The notes under the pieces were generated by a model. That model was given only the letters and a program-made list of their open reading frames with translations, did no database searches and had not been told where the DNA came from. A program made the position numbers and the translations under genes. From Flavobacterium profundi (lineage in GTDB: Bacteria > Bacteroidota > Bacteroidia > Flavobacteriales > Flavobacteriaceae), in assembly GCF_006491645.1 (NCBI RefSeq), contig NZ_VDCZ01000011.1, positions 1-64,000 of the forward strand: DNA of 64,000 bases, read 5' to 3'. Each line of letters starts with the position of its first letter. Within the stretch, counting starts at the first letter, position 1. This document shows positions 9,776-19,333 of the stretch, piece by piece.

Positions 9776-9839
9776 TAAAATTTGTTAATAAAATCTTAAA
9801 ATAAAGAAAAATTGCTAACTCATAAGTAAAATAATTTTC

Positions 9840-9847
9840 TACTTTTG
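9840..9847 (+). promoter_or_regulatory. Putative -7 promoter box of the 9854-10013 leader
   Basis: TACTTTTG is a perfect TAnnTTTG box and would start a transcript near 9854, just before the structured region at 9871-9951. A TTG at 9812-9814 is spaced slightly too far for a standard -33 element. Confidence 0.5.
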
Positions 9848-9870
9848 TTTCTATAATTTCATAACTCATA

Positions 9871-9951
9871 CACAATTCCCATTTAAATTAGGAATTCACT
9901 CCCTTTAAATCAAGCAAATAGGCAAAAAGCTTAGGGAATTGTGTTTTTTTT
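9871..9951 (+). ncRNA. Candidate structured leader or small RNA with terminator
   Basis: CACAATTCCC (9871-9880) pairs perfectly with GGGAATTGTG (9934-9943), which is followed by eight Ts (9944-9951), the layout of an intrinsic terminator. Inside, ATTTAAA (9881-9887) pairs with TTTAAAT (9904-9910) and AAGC (9912-9915) with GCTT (9929-9932), giving a three-stem shape. An alternative hairpin, AATTCC (9874-9879) with GGAATT (9891-9896), would break the outer stem. It lies in the 238-base gap before a methyltransferase-like gene. It may be an attenuator or riboswitch, or an independent sRNA. I cannot assign it to a known class. Confidence 0.5.
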
Positions 9952-10013
9952 ACCTTTAAATTTTTTATTTCCAAAATCTATTTCTTTCTTTATCACTATT
10001 TTATTTAAAAGTA

Positions 10014-11027
10014 ATGTCAAATCCAATTGCAGTACTACAAGAAATAGGTCGCATTTTTCAAAAAGAAGAAAATAATTTTGCAGAACTATCAAATACTATA
10101 GCGAATTTTAAAAATTTGGTAAACAAACTTTCAACTATAGATTTAGAAAATGAAACGACCCGAAAAAGTCTCTTTCTTACGAATGGAAAAGCTTTAGGTA
10201 CCACTTGGGCAGCTCTATGTTTGGATGATGTTTTACGTACAAAAATGTTTATTAAGGGTGTGTTTAAAGCTATAGAACAATTGCAAAAGGAAAACACAAA
10301 GCCAATTCACATTTTGTATGCAGGAACAGGACCTTACGCTACCTTATTATTACCCATTTTTGCATCTTTTACGGCAGAAGAAGTTCGAGCTACTGTAATT
10401 GAAATTAATACAGAAAGTTTTGAAAACATGAAACGTCTCATCCATAAATTAGGATTTGACCCACACATTCTAAGTTATGAAAATGAAGATGCGACAACTA
10501 TTCGTTTAAAAAATCCAAAAACAATTGATATCGTTTTGAGTGAAACCTTACAATGCGGTTTAATCAAAGAGCAGCAAATTCCTATTACTTTTAACCTATT
10601 GCAACAAGTTCCAGAAAATACTATTTTAATTCCTCAAAGTTTAGCTTTAGATATTTGCTTGCTTGATTATGTTGGTTTAAAAAACAGAAGTGAAGATACA
10701 CCTGAAGAATCATTTTGCTATGTTTTAGAACGTGTAATTGAAATTACAAATAAGGCTCATACCCAATTTCAATTAGAATCAAATACCTCAAAAACACAAA
10801 TACTTGCTCAAAAACAAATTGAGTTACCCAAGGATAAAATAGCATCATATGACAATGTAGCCATACTTACTCGAATTACCGTTTTTGAAAATGATAAAAT
10901 TGCAATTAATGAAAGTGGTTTAACGATACCGATATTATTAAAAAAAGAAATTGATTTAAAAACGGTGCAAAAATTTACAATACAATATAAGATAGACGCA
11001 CAACCTGGCTATATTATAACCGTATAA
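10014..11027 (+). CDS. Class I SAM-dependent methyltransferase-like protein
   Basis: This 337-residue cytoplasmic protein has a helical N-domain (about 1-85). A Rossmann-type methyltransferase core follows, with motif I HILYAGTGPYATLLLPIF, acidic motif II VIEINTESFENMKRLI and the post-motif segment IVLSETLQCGLIKEQQIP. That last segment, SET-LQCGL, recalls the double-E region of protein arginine methyltransferases, which suggests a PRMT-like fold. A beta-rich C-domain completes it. The substrate is unknown. The gene is monocistronic and sits behind the structured leader at 9871-9951. Confidence 0.65.
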   Translation: MSNPIAVLQEIGRIFQKEENNFAELSNTIANFKNLVNKLSTIDLENETTRKSLFLTNGKALGTTWAALCLDDVLRTKMFIKGVFKAIEQLQKENTKPIHILYAGTGPYATLLLPIFASFTAEEVRATVIEINTESFENMKRLIHKLGFDPHILSYENEDATTIRLKNPKTIDIVLSETLQCGLIKEQQIPITFNLLQQVPENTILIPQSLALDICLLDYVGLKNRSEDTPEESFCYVLERVIEITNKAHTQFQLESNTSKTQILAQKQIELPKDKIASYDNVAILTRITVFENDKIAINESGLTIPILLKKEIDLKTVQKFTIQYKIDAQPGYIITV

Positions 11028-11212
11028 TACTATCATTTTCTAAATCAAAAAAAATAACAAAGAATTATTTCTGAGTCTTTTTTCATTTTTTTAAACAAAA
11101 AAAAGAACCACTATACAAATCAAACTATCCCTTTTTGAAAATACCATAACTTTTACTTAATTTATAGTAAAATTATATTGATTAAGTACAAATTAATATC
11201 TCTTAAAAATTC

Positions 11213-12859
11213 ATGTCTTTGAAATCTTCTATACTACTCGCATTTATTTTCTCTTTCAACTGTATGCAAAGTGCAACAGTTAAAACCGATTCTTTAATTT
11301 CGGTTTTAGAACAAGAAATACTATTAAGCAAAAAATATGTCGCATCGAAAGAAAATAAAATCAAAAATTTAATTTCGCTTTTGGAGGATGAAAAAGTAAA
11401 CCTAAATAATCAATATTTTATAATTTCTAAAATTATTGATGAATACCAATATTACAGCTTTGATAAGGCGTTAAACTTCACTGAAAAAAACCTCAACATT
11501 GCCTTAAAATTAAACGATGATTTCAAAATTTTAGAATCGAAACTCAAGTTAGGTCGACTTCTGGTAGATTCTGGAAGATATAAAGAATCATTAGATATAT
11601 TAAAAGGCATTGAATCAAAAAAACTAAAAGATACTTTACTTCGTGAATACTATTTTATTCATAAAGAAGCTTATTCAGGTCTAAGTTTTTACACCATGGT
11701 GAAAAATCGAAAAACAGATTATAATATCTTATATTCTAAATATGAAGATTCACTTTCCAAAAGATTAAAAAAATCTTCCTTTGAAATTCTGTCATTATTA
11801 GAAAAAAAATACCGTGATAATCGAGATGTTGATAAAGCTTTAGAAATTAATTCAAAACGATTGAAGGAATGCAAAATGGGAACTAGAGAATTTTCATTAG
11901 TCACTTTTGAAAGATCATTATTATTCCAACTTAAAGCCGATACGAATAATCAAAAAAAATATTTATGCTTGTCGGCCATTTCTGATATTCGTTCGAATGT
12001 TAAAGACAATGCTTCCTTGACAGAATTAGCTATGATTTTATACTCAGAAAATGATGTTGAAAGAGCCCATAAATTTATAACATTCTCTATGGATGATGCA
12101 AAATTCTACAATTCTCATTTACGTTTTGTAAACATATCCAATATTTTACCAACCATAACTATTGCTTATGAAAATAAAATAAATAATCAAAAAACAACAC
12201 TTAAGAATTTTATTATTTTAATTAGTGCACTCGGATTCATTTTATTAATTGTTGTTGTATATGTTTTTAAACAGAATAAAAAACTATCTCAAGCAAAAAA
12301 TAATTTAAAAGAGGTAAATGACAAATTAAACAACTTAAATAAAGAATTAAATTTTAGTAATGAAGATTTAAGTAAAATAACACAATTATTAGCGGAATCA
12401 AATGATATTAAAGAACATTATATTGCTACATTCTTAAATTTATATTCAGAATATATTGACAAATTAGACATCTATAGAAAACTAGTAACCAAGTATATTA
12501 TTACTAATAAGACAAATGAACTATTGGATTTAACCAAATCAAAACAGGTAATTGATAACGAGTTAAAGATTTTCTATAAAAATTTCGATGAATCTTTTCT
12601 TCATATATATCCCAATTTCATTCAACAGTTTAACGAACTTTTAAAAGAAGACGAAAAGATAACTGTGAAAAATAGTGAAGAACTTTTAAACACTGAATTG
12701 AGAATTTATGCATTAATTCGATTAGGAATCACAAATAGCACAAAAATTTCAAAAATATTAAGATACTCTGTAAATACAATTTATAATTACAGGGTAAAAA
12801 TTAAGAATAGCGCAATTAATCGTTCTGAATTCGAAAATTTAGTAAAAAAAATAGAATAA
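11213..12859 (+). CDS. SusR-like membrane-spanning PUL regulator (DUF6377 type)
   Basis: The 548-residue protein begins with a signal peptide (LLAFIFSFNCMQSA). It continues with DSLISVLEQEILLSKKYVASK, the opening pattern of DUF6377, then a helical repeat region in the periplasm to about residue 325. One transmembrane helix (IILISALGFILLIVVVYVF, about 331-350) and a coiled coil with repeated Asn/Leu (about 355-400) follow. The C-terminal cytoplasmic segment carries a LuxR-like helix-turn-helix, ALIRLGITNSTKISKILRYS near 497-516, then VNTIYNYRVKIK. Relatives sit next to SusC/SusD genes and sense released glycans, as here: the PUL begins 291 bases downstream. I infer it activates the 13151 operon. 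Confidence 0.8.
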   Translation: MSLKSSILLAFIFSFNCMQSATVKTDSLISVLEQEILLSKKYVASKENKIKNLISLLEDEKVNLNNQYFIISKIIDEYQYYSFDKALNFTEKNLNIALKLNDDFKILESKLKLGRLLVDSGRYKESLDILKGIESKKLKDTLLREYYFIHKEAYSGLSFYTMVKNRKTDYNILYSKYEDSLSKRLKKSSFEILSLLEKKYRDNRDVDKALEINSKRLKECKMGTREFSLVTFERSLLFQLKADTNNQKKYLCLSAISDIRSNVKDNASLTELAMILYSENDVERAHKFITFSMDDAKFYNSHLRFVNISNILPTITIAYENKINNQKTTLKNFIILISALGFILLIVVVYVFKQNKKLSQAKNNLKEVNDKLNNLNKELNFSNEDLSKITQLLAESNDIKEHYIATFLNLYSEYIDKLDIYRKLVTKYIITNKTNELLDLTKSKQVIDNELKIFYKNFDESFLHIYPNFIQQFNELLKEDEKITVKNSEELLNTELRIYALIRLGITNSTKISKILRYSVNTIYNYRVKIKNSAINRSEFENLVKKIE

Positions 12860-13016
12860 AATTTCATTTTTGACAACTAAAAAACTTAAAAACAACTCAT
12901 TTTATTTACTTTTACTTCTACTTACGACTACTTTTTTTTGAAACACAAAAACCAATAAAATATTGATAATCATAATATTATATCATAAAATATAAAAAAT
13001 AAATCTACTTTTTTAC

Positions 13017-13056
13017 TACTCTTAAAAAAAGAGTAAGCGACAATTATATACTTTTG
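13017..13056 (+). promoter_or_regulatory. Promoter and palindromic operator of the SusC operon
   Basis: TACTTTTG at 13049-13056 is a perfect -7 box 95 bases before the SusC start. TACTCTT (13017-13023) and AAGAGTA (13029-13035) form a perfect 7-bp palindrome around five A bases, sitting where a -33 element would be. A related CTACTT/ACTACT pattern occurs at 12918-12932 and at 13005-13020. I infer binding of the adjacent SusR-like regulator. The rest of 12860-13016 holds nothing else recognisable. Confidence 0.5.
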
Positions 13057-13150
13057 GATTAACAATAATTTAACAAAGAACTACAACGTTAGAGTTGGTT
13101 AAATTTTAAAACAGTACTAAAAAAATTATTAACCCATATTATATAATTGT

Positions 13151-16099
13151 ATGATTTTATACGGCAAAAAAAATGGAAAATTATTACTTCTATTCTTCCT
13201 ATTATCGGTACTCACTTCTTTTGCGCAAGAAAGAAAAATTAAAGGTAAGGTAACCGATAGTAATGGTATTCCTGTACCAAGTGCATCCATTATAGTAAAA
13301 AATACTTCCATTGGTACAAATACTGATTTTGATGGTTTATTCGAATTACAAATAAAAGATAATCCCAATACTATTTTAGTAGTATCTTATATAGGTATGA
13401 AAGCACAAGAAGTATTGGTAGGTAATCAAACGGAAATAAATGTGGTACTCTCTGAAAATGTAGAAGACCTTAAAGAAGTCATTGTCGTAGGTTATGGTAC
13501 GCAAAAAAAAGGAGATTTAACAGGAGCCGTAGCAACTATAGATAGTGAAAAACTACAATCGAGATCCGTTGGACAAATAGGAAACTTAATACAAGGACAA
13601 GTCACTGGAGTTCAAGTATTAAGCAGTGGTGGAAAACCCTCTCAAGGGTTAAGCTTGCGTGTAAGAGGTACTTCCTCAATTTCTTCAGGTAGCGAACCCT
13701 TATATGTTATAGATGGTGTACCAACTTCAGATACTCGTTCATTAAATCCCAGTGATATTGAAAGCATTACAGTTTTAAAAGATGCATCATCAGCCGCAAT
13801 ATATGGTGCGCAAGGAGCCAATGGTGTTGTCTTAATTACAACTAAAAAAGGAACTAGTGCAAAACCAACTATTACTTTTGATACTTATGCTAGTATTTCA
13901 CAGGTTTGGAAAACCCAGAAAGTTTTAAATGGAGAACAATATCGCGACTTAATGACCGAATTAGGGTATACTACTAATTGGGGGCAGTATACGTATAATA
14001 CTGATTGGCAAGATAAAATTTTTCAAAATGGTTATTCTCAAAACTATCAATTAGCTGTTTCTGGTAAAAACAATGGAACGAACTATTATGTCTCTACAGG
14101 TTTTATAAATCAAGAAGGTGCTGTAAGAAGTGCAGCAATGACACGATACAATTTTAAAGTTAATTTAGATCAAGAAATCAACAATTGGTTAACTATGGGT
14201 ACTCGATTTACGTACACTAAATATTCTGATGTTGATATTAACGATAATAATAATGTAAATGTAGGTGGTGTTCTTCTAGGCGCCTTAACGACTCCTTCAA
14301 TTATTGATGAATTCAATCCAGATGGAAGTTTTACTAGCAATCCATTTCAAAATTGGGAAAACCCATTAGCAAGTACAGATGGTTTAGATAGAAAATACGA
14401 AAACACAAGAATATTAGGCAATTTATACGTACAAGCCAAAATTTTAAAAGATTTTACTTATAAAAGTAATATTGGTATCGATAATGGTCATGGTGTTTAT
14501 AATTCATTTTTAGATCCTTTTAGAACAGGTTATGGAAGAGCCATTAAAGGACGTGCTATAAGAACTACAAATGAAAATTTCTTTTACATTTTTGATAATA
14601 CTTTAAGTTACAAAAAGATACTTAAAAAACACAGTATTGAAGGTTTAGCAGGTTCGGTTATCCAAAAAAATACATATGACAACTCTAATTTAGAAGTTAG
14701 AAATTTTGCAAGTGCCAGTATCACTACACCAAATGGCGGTTCAGAAATTATTAGCGCTACTGCAAGTAAAGGTGAAAAATCGAATGTTTCTTTTATTAGC
14801 CGAATAAATTATGCTTTTGATGACAAATATCTTTTAACAGCAAATTTTAGAGCAGATGCATCTAGTGTCTTCGGTCCAAATAACAGATGGGGTTATTTCC
14901 CTTCCTTTTCCGCTGGATGGAAAATTTCAAATGAAAACTTTTTAAAAGAAAGTAAGGTAGTCAATAATTTAAAATTAAGATTGGGTTGGGGAATTGTAGG
15001 TAATGATCAAATTGGAAACTATGCTTACTATGGAAGAATTGGTAATGGTGCAAATTACCCAATTGGTGGTTCAATTCAGCCTGGAAGTTATCCGTCTACT
15101 TTAGAAAATCTTTCCTTAAAATGGGAAGAAACTTCTCAAACAAACTTAGGAATTGATTTTGAAACTTTAAACGGGAAAATTAAACTTACAGCCGACGCAT
15201 ACGTTAAAAGAACTAAAGACTTACTATATAATGCTCCTTTACCTACTTCTTCAGGTTTTGATCGTGCCTTACAAAACATTGGTGAAATTGAAAATAAAGG
15301 TTTCGAATTAGGAATCAACACCATTAATCTAGATTCAAATTTTAAATGGTCTAGCGGATTAAATATTTCGTTTAATAGAAACGAAGTGATTAACTTAATT
15401 GGTGAAGATATTTTATTAGGTTCCATAGCGGGTAGAGGAAATGCGGTTCTCTTAAAAGAAGGATTACCGTTAGGTACTTTATATGGTTATATTTTTGGTG
15501 GTGTTGATCCAGCAAGTGGTAACGCTTACTACATCGATAAAAACGGGAATTCTACTTTTACACCTTCTGATGATGATCGAGTGGTTATAGGTGATGCCAA
15601 TCCAGATTTTATTTATGCAATTAATAACAGTTTCTCATACAAAGGTTTTGGTTTACAAATATTATTAGAAGGAAGCTACGGAAACGACATGTTAAATGCA
15701 ACACGCATTGAAACGGAAGGAATGATTGATCCGAAAAACCAAAGTATCGAAGTACTTCACAGATGGAAACAACCAGGAGATATAACCGATATTCCTAGAG
15801 CAAGCTTTGGAAATACAGACAACTCAAGAATTTCAACTCGTTTTATTGAAGATGGTTCTTATTTGAGATTTAAAGCCGTAACCTTCAGTTATAATTTCAA
15901 TCATAAAATCATTGAAAAACTAAAGCTATCCAACTTTAAACTATATCTAACCGGTGAAAACTTAATTACGCTTACAAATTATAGTGGATACGATCCAGAA
16001 GTAAATGCTTATGGCGGAGCAAATGTAGAAAGAGGAATCGATTTTGGTACCTATCCGCAAAGCAGAACATTATTATTTGGAATGAATGTTTCTTTTTAA
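13151..16099 (+). CDS. SusC/RagA-family TonB-linked outer-membrane transporter
   Basis: This 982-residue importer of oligosaccharides has a signal peptide (LLLLFFLLSVLTSFAQ). A carboxypeptidase-like domain spans about 30-108, with IKGKVTDSNGIPVPSASII. The SusC linker motif EVIVVGYGTQKKGDLTGAV follows. The plug shows LRVRGTSSISSGSEPLYVID and LKDASSAAIYGAQGANGV, and a large barrel ends in RTLLFGMNVSF. It forms the TonB-energised channel with the SusD protein encoded 11 bases downstream. Together with the GH30 and GH5 enzymes behind it, it should import beta-glucan fragments. Confidence 0.97.
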   Translation: MILYGKKNGKLLLLFFLLSVLTSFAQERKIKGKVTDSNGIPVPSASIIVKNTSIGTNTDFDGLFELQIKDNPNTILVVSYIGMKAQEVLVGNQTEINVVLSENVEDLKEVIVVGYGTQKKGDLTGAVATIDSEKLQSRSVGQIGNLIQGQVTGVQVLSSGGKPSQGLSLRVRGTSSISSGSEPLYVIDGVPTSDTRSLNPSDIESITVLKDASSAAIYGAQGANGVVLITTKKGTSAKPTITFDTYASISQVWKTQKVLNGEQYRDLMTELGYTTNWGQYTYNTDWQDKIFQNGYSQNYQLAVSGKNNGTNYYVSTGFINQEGAVRSAAMTRYNFKVNLDQEINNWLTMGTRFTYTKYSDVDINDNNNVNVGGVLLGALTTPSIIDEFNPDGSFTSNPFQNWENPLASTDGLDRKYENTRILGNLYVQAKILKDFTYKSNIGIDNGHGVYNSFLDPFRTGYGRAIKGRAIRTTNENFFYIFDNTLSYKKILKKHSIEGLAGSVIQKNTYDNSNLEVRNFASASITTPNGGSEIISATASKGEKSNVSFISRINYAFDDKYLLTANFRADASSVFGPNNRWGYFPSFSAGWKISNENFLKESKVVNNLKLRLGWGIVGNDQIGNYAYYGRIGNGANYPIGGSIQPGSYPSTLENLSLKWEETSQTNLGIDFETLNGKIKLTADAYVKRTKDLLYNAPLPTSSGFDRALQNIGEIENKGFELGINTINLDSNFKWSSGLNISFNRNEVINLIGEDILLGSIAGRGNAVLLKEGLPLGTLYGYIFGGVDPASGNAYYIDKNGNSTFTPSDDDRVVIGDANPDFIYAINNSFSYKGFGLQILLEGSYGNDMLNATRIETEGMIDPKNQSIEVLHRWKQPGDITDIPRASFGNTDNSRISTRFIEDGSYLRFKAVTFSYNFNHKIIEKLKLSNFKLYLTGENLITLTNYSGYDPEVNAYGGANVERGIDFGTYPQSRTLLFGMNVSF

Positions 16100-16110
16100 A
16101 AAAAAATATT

Positions 16111-17583
16111 ATGAAAAAATTTAAAATAACAATCTTATTACTTACGATTCTCTCAATAATTTCATGTGATGATTTTTTAGATTTAAAACCAATATCAGAG
16201 GAAACAAGCGGTAATGGTTATGAAACAGGCTCACAAATTGAAGCAGCGTTAGTTGGTGTTTATGAATCATTTCAGTCAGCTGAATATTATGTTTGGGATA
16301 ACATATTATTTTCAGATGTAAGAGCGGATAATGCATACGCTGGTGGAGACAATCCTGAAATTTTTAGCATTGATAAATTAGAAGTAACTCCTACCAATTC
16401 AAGATTATTTAAAAATTGGTCTAATCTTTACAATGCTATTGCTAAAGCAAATTTAGTAATTGACAATGTAGATGGCATTAACGACCCCTTATTAAGTAAT
16501 GAAAGAAAGCAACAAATAAAAGGGGAAGCTTATTTTTTAAGAGCATATCATTATTTCACTTTAGTAAAATTATGGGGAGGCGTTCCTTTAATTACAAATT
16601 ATAGTACTTCTGCCGAACCTTCAGCAGTAAATGTACCTAGAGCCTCAGTAGAAGAAGTATATGCAAAAATAATTGAAGATCTTTTGCTTTCAAGCGATTT
16701 ATTACCAGACACTTATTCAGACGCAAGTATTACCAAAGCTAGAGCTACAGCTGGTGCCGCAAACGCATTATTAGCTAAAGTGTATGCACAAAAACCTAAC
16801 CCAGATTATCAAAAAGTATTACAACATATTCTATTAGTAGAGAGTAGTAACGCAAATTATACCTTAATCAATTATGATAATTTATTTGATGGAAATAATT
16901 ACAACAATGCAGAATCTATTATTGAGGTACAATACTTAGGTGGAAATGAAGGAAATTATGGACCACAACTATTACTACCTCCTTCTCTATCTGGAGACAG
17001 TTGGAGAAAATTTGTGACACCTTCTCATAATTTGATTGATGCTTTTGATGAACAAGCCGATAATGTACGAAAAAATGCAAGCATAAAATTTGAATCGGTT
17101 CAATGGGTGGATGAATATTGGGGTAATACAACAGGCAGCAGTATTCCTTTTAGTTATAAATGGAAAATCGCTGGTGGTTTTGCAAGTTCTAATCGTCAGT
17201 ATTTATTACGATTAGGTGATATTATTTTATTAAAAGCAGAAGCTTTGAACGAATTGGAACAATTAGAACCAGCAGCTACAGAAGTTAATCGAATAAGATC
17301 AAGAGTAAATCTTCCTGATTTAACACCAAGTCAAAAAAGTTCAAAAACGGTTTTGAGAGAAACTATTTTGAAAGAAAGAAGGCTAGAATTATTTCAAGAA
17401 GGTCATAGATGGGATGATTTAGTTCGATACAATCTGGCTGTTTCAACTATGAGCAACCTCGTTGAAATTGATTTAAGAACTGGTAATCCTGTCAATTACA
17501 ATATGACTCAAGCTAAGATTTTACTTCCTATTCCACAACAAGAAAGAGATAGAAATCCAGCTTTAACTCAAAATCCACTATAA
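16111..17583 (+). CDS. SusD/RagB-family glycan-binding lipoprotein
   Basis: The 490-residue lipoprotein (ILSIISC, Cys19) is the lid of the SusC channel. Family hallmarks are YETGSQIEAALVGVYESFQS, the TPR segment GEAYFLRAYHYFTLVKLWGG, ATAGAANALLAKVYAQ, the region RQYLLRLGDIILLKAEALNE, and the C-terminal LPIPQQERDRNPALTQNP. It is placed 11 bases after SusC and ten before the SusE/F-like gene, so one operon. It binds the target glycan at the cell surface and hands it to SusC. Confidence 0.97.
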   Translation: MKKFKITILLLTILSIISCDDFLDLKPISEETSGNGYETGSQIEAALVGVYESFQSAEYYVWDNILFSDVRADNAYAGGDNPEIFSIDKLEVTPTNSRLFKNWSNLYNAIAKANLVIDNVDGINDPLLSNERKQQIKGEAYFLRAYHYFTLVKLWGGVPLITNYSTSAEPSAVNVPRASVEEVYAKIIEDLLLSSDLLPDTYSDASITKARATAGAANALLAKVYAQKPNPDYQKVLQHILLVESSNANYTLINYDNLFDGNNYNNAESIIEVQYLGGNEGNYGPQLLLPPSLSGDSWRKFVTPSHNLIDAFDEQADNVRKNASIKFESVQWVDEYWGNTTGSSIPFSYKWKIAGGFASSNRQYLLRLGDIILLKAEALNELEQLEPAATEVNRIRSRVNLPDLTPSQKSSKTVLRETILKERRLELFQEGHRWDDLVRYNLAVSTMSNLVEIDLRTGNPVNYNMTQAKILLPIPQQERDRNPALTQNPL

Positions 17584-17593
17584 AACTGTTATT

Positions 17594-19318
17594 ATGAAAC
17601 ATTATTATAAAATACTTTTCTTTATCATTATGAGTTGGTTGTTTATAGGTTGTGAAAAAGACAATCTAGATCCATTAGGAAATTGGAATCTAACTCCTCC
17701 TACATTAATAATTCCATCTGATGATATAAACATAGAACTAGAGGAAGAAGCACCTAATGAAACCGTAACTTTTGATTGGTCTCCTGCTTCATCTTCAGCA
17801 GATTTTGCTATAACGTATAGTGTTGTTTTTGACACTTTAGGTTCCACTTCTTTTGATACTCCAATTTTAGAATTATCTTCTGGAAGTGCAGGAAAAGATC
17901 ATTCTTTAGCGATATCTCACCGCACAATAGATGAATATTTATCGTATAGTGGCTACCCTATTGATGCCTTTTCGAAAATCGCTTGGACTGTTAAAGCTAA
18001 ATGTTTAGATCGAGTAGTATATGCTTCGAGTCATACCATTTCATTTAAAAGATTTCCAACTGAAATTATTCCTATCAAATTATATATCTCTGGAACAGCA
18101 ACAGAAAACAACAACGATTTAAATAATGCTATTGCATTAAAACGTTTAAATAACGCTTCTGGTGCGCCCTCAAATACACATGAAGTATATACACAATTAA
18201 CAGCAGGTAAGACCTATAAATTCTACAGTGAAAAACAAGTACCTTGTCATCAATATGGTACAAATTCGAATGGTGATTTAGTAAAATCTGGCATACCAAT
18301 AACAGTTACGGAATCTGGAGAATATCGAATTAGTGTTGATTTAGATAATAATACTTATGATCTATTAAAAATAGAGAAATGGAGTATTGTGGGTGATCCT
18401 ATAAATAACGGTTGGGGTGGTGACGAACCTTTGACATACCAAGGTGGTGGCATTTGGAAAGCTTCTATACAACTTGTTAACACTGGAAATTTTGCGTTTC
18501 GTGCCAATGAAAATTGGGGGTATCTTCTAAAAAGAGTTACTGGAACAACAAATCGTGTAATTATGGAATCTCAAGCTACATCTCAAGGACTTAGCTATGA
18601 AGATATACCTTCAACTAATTTAGGACATTATTTCATTACATTAAACTTATCTGCAACAGGCTATACTTATAGTATGGAAATCGATACTACTGCTCCAGAT
18701 CCAATTGCTACACCTGACCAATTATTTCTATTTGCAAACGGTACTATGATTGAAGAATTTAATAAATCGGGAGACGTTTTCAGTTTAGATAAATTTATTC
18801 CTTTACAAGCTTCTGTAAATTACTCTTTAAATTCTGAATCAAATGGTTCGGGAACTAGCTACGCTATTAATGGAGTACTTGGTGATTCTAGCACTCCAGA
18901 TGCGGATAAAGTAATTGGAAATAATACGATTATAGAAAGTACCAATGCCATAACAGTTGCTACTGATCGTGCTTTACGAATAACGATTGATTTTAGTCAG
19001 TCCAAAGTAAATTGGGATTACTACAATTTCAAGTTGTTTCATTGGCAAGTATGGGAAAACCGAAATGAATTTACCATGACGTATCAACACCCTAACACCT
19101 ACACTATTACGACTGCTTTAAGTGCTAACTATGATATGAAATTCATCAGTCCATGGGACTTTGATATGGGTTCAACTACTCCAAATGACCTAACGGGTTC
19201 TATTACAAATGGAGGAGGATCAAACATTAACAATATTACATCAGCAGGTAATTATTTGGTTACTATAACCTTAGATGATGATTACCAATCTGGAACTTAC
19301 ACTTTTGTACAACAATAA
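17594..19318 (+). CDS. SusE/SusF-like surface glycan-binding lipoprotein
   Basis: A lipoprotein signal (SWLFIGC) precedes an N-terminal SusE-type Ig domain with PPTLIIPSDDINIELEEEAP and NETVTFDWSPASSSADFAIT. Several carbohydrate-binding-like beta domains follow: LYISGTATENNNDLNNAIAL, then WSIVGDPINNGWGGDEPLTY with exposed Trp residues, and a last domain with WDYYNFKLFHWQVWENRNEF. At 574 residues it is longer than SusE and carries about four domains. It sits between SusD and the hydrolases in one operon and likely holds the polysaccharide at the surface. Confidence 0.85.
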   Translation: MKHYYKILFFIIMSWLFIGCEKDNLDPLGNWNLTPPTLIIPSDDINIELEEEAPNETVTFDWSPASSSADFAITYSVVFDTLGSTSFDTPILELSSGSAGKDHSLAISHRTIDEYLSYSGYPIDAFSKIAWTVKAKCLDRVVYASSHTISFKRFPTEIIPIKLYISGTATENNNDLNNAIALKRLNNASGAPSNTHEVYTQLTAGKTYKFYSEKQVPCHQYGTNSNGDLVKSGIPITVTESGEYRISVDLDNNTYDLLKIEKWSIVGDPINNGWGGDEPLTYQGGGIWKASIQLVNTGNFAFRANENWGYLLKRVTGTTNRVIMESQATSQGLSYEDIPSTNLGHYFITLNLSATGYTYSMEIDTTAPDPIATPDQLFLFANGTMIEEFNKSGDVFSLDKFIPLQASVNYSLNSESNGSGTSYAINGVLGDSSTPDADKVIGNNTIIESTNAITVATDRALRITIDFSQSKVNWDYYNFKLFHWQVWENRNEFTMTYQHPNTYTITTALSANYDMKFISPWDFDMGSTTPNDLTGSITNGGGSNINNITSAGNYLVTITLDDDYQSGTYTFVQQ

Positions 19319-19333
19319 TTCAAAAAAATACTT

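Noticed and set aside
9812..9814. TTG as a -33 element for the 9840 promoter
   Set aside because: The spacing to the -7 box is about 25 bases, longer than the usual range, so I did not count it.
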